Below, piece by piece: positions 63,921 through 64,000 of a stretch of DNA of 64,000 nucleotides. This DNA is from Salinimicrobium xinjiangense DSM 19287 (GTDB taxonomy: Bacteria > Bacteroidota > Bacteroidia > Flavobacteriales > Flavobacteriaceae). The number at the start of each line of letters is the position of its first letter. Within the stretch, counting starts at the first letter, position 1. The DNA lies in contig NZ_AUIG01000014.1 of assembly GCF_000423585.1 (NCBI RefSeq), positions 1 to 64,000 on the forward strand. The letters run 5' to 3'. The position numbers and the translations under genes were made by a program. The notes under the pieces are model-generated. The model did no database searches. It had not been told where the DNA came from and saw only the letters and a program-made list of their open reading frames with translations.

Positions 63921-64000
63921 TTTTTTCCAGATCTGCTGAAGGGTGGCGGTGGAATCACAGTTCTCGAAAAGCATTTCCAGGGCTCCCGATTCAGTTTTAC
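63918..64000 (-). CDS. C-terminal end of a gene cut by the window edge
   Basis: The minus-strand frame ends '...ALEMLFENCDSTATLQQIWK' plus a final K and a TAA at 63920-63918. Only about 27 residues are inside the window. The composition looks coding, but the family cannot be told. Confidence 0.5.
   Translation of the reverse strand, partial: KTESGALEMLFENCDSTATLQQIWKK

Overview
The window looks like a chromosome segment of a marine Flavobacteriaceae bacterium (Bacteroidota), close to Gramella/Christiangramia or Salegentibacter in gene content. This rests on the type IX secretion C-terminal domain, the CarboxypepD-TonB receptor, DUF6048/DUF6452 beside rlmD, the 'CCC motif' membrane protein, the DUF4834-YfhO pair, a flavobacterial-type 6S RNA, weak Shine-Dalgarno use, and promoters of the TTTG / TAnnTTTG type. 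The genus is an inference; no search was run.

Core region 1-37.8 kb: a TolB-like propeller protein; a DUF4268 / ZIP / methyltransferase cluster; RNA methyltransferases (THUMP type and rlmD); ornithine aminotransferase; a T9SS cargo operon; an Smr protein; a cysteine desulfurase; an M23 peptidase-TonB receptor operon; zapA - 6S RNA - rny; nicotinamidase-pncB (NAD salvage); a YfhO / glycosyltransferase / flippase operon for cell-surface glycans; uvrA; an ECF-like sigma factor; and nth. Several intergenic gaps carry dispersed repeats (REP-like hairpins, simple repeats and a possible MITE).

Island 37,767-63,373: nth (minus strand) and bcp (63,378, plus strand) were probably once separated by only about 32 bp. 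That gap is now split by a 25.6-kb integrated element bounded by an exact 22-bp direct repeat. A 499-residue tyrosine recombinase lies at its right end, with short repeats resembling integrase arm sites at both ends. The 22-bp core carries two divergent TAnnTTTG boxes, so integration duplicates the box and each host gene keeps one. No phage structural, relaxase or conjugation genes were seen. Cargo includes a three-gene lipoprotein operon (LPP20/FlgT-like), a single-chain type ISP restriction-modification enzyme, a PAS-kinase/response-regulator/kinase set, a BLUF blue-light sensor, two J-domain proteins, a second small tyrosine recombinase and a decayed copy of it, and many small proteins of unknown function.

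The most unusual item is at about 41,103-42,160: roughly 1.1 kb, within a 1.8-kb stretch without substantial ORFs, directly behind a good TTTG/TAnnTTTG promoter match and just ahead of the restriction gene. It is dense in hairpins and contains a ~75-bp tandem array whose stems keep pairing despite sequence differences. This is a candidate large structured non-coding RNA of a mobile element. I could not match it to a known class by eye.
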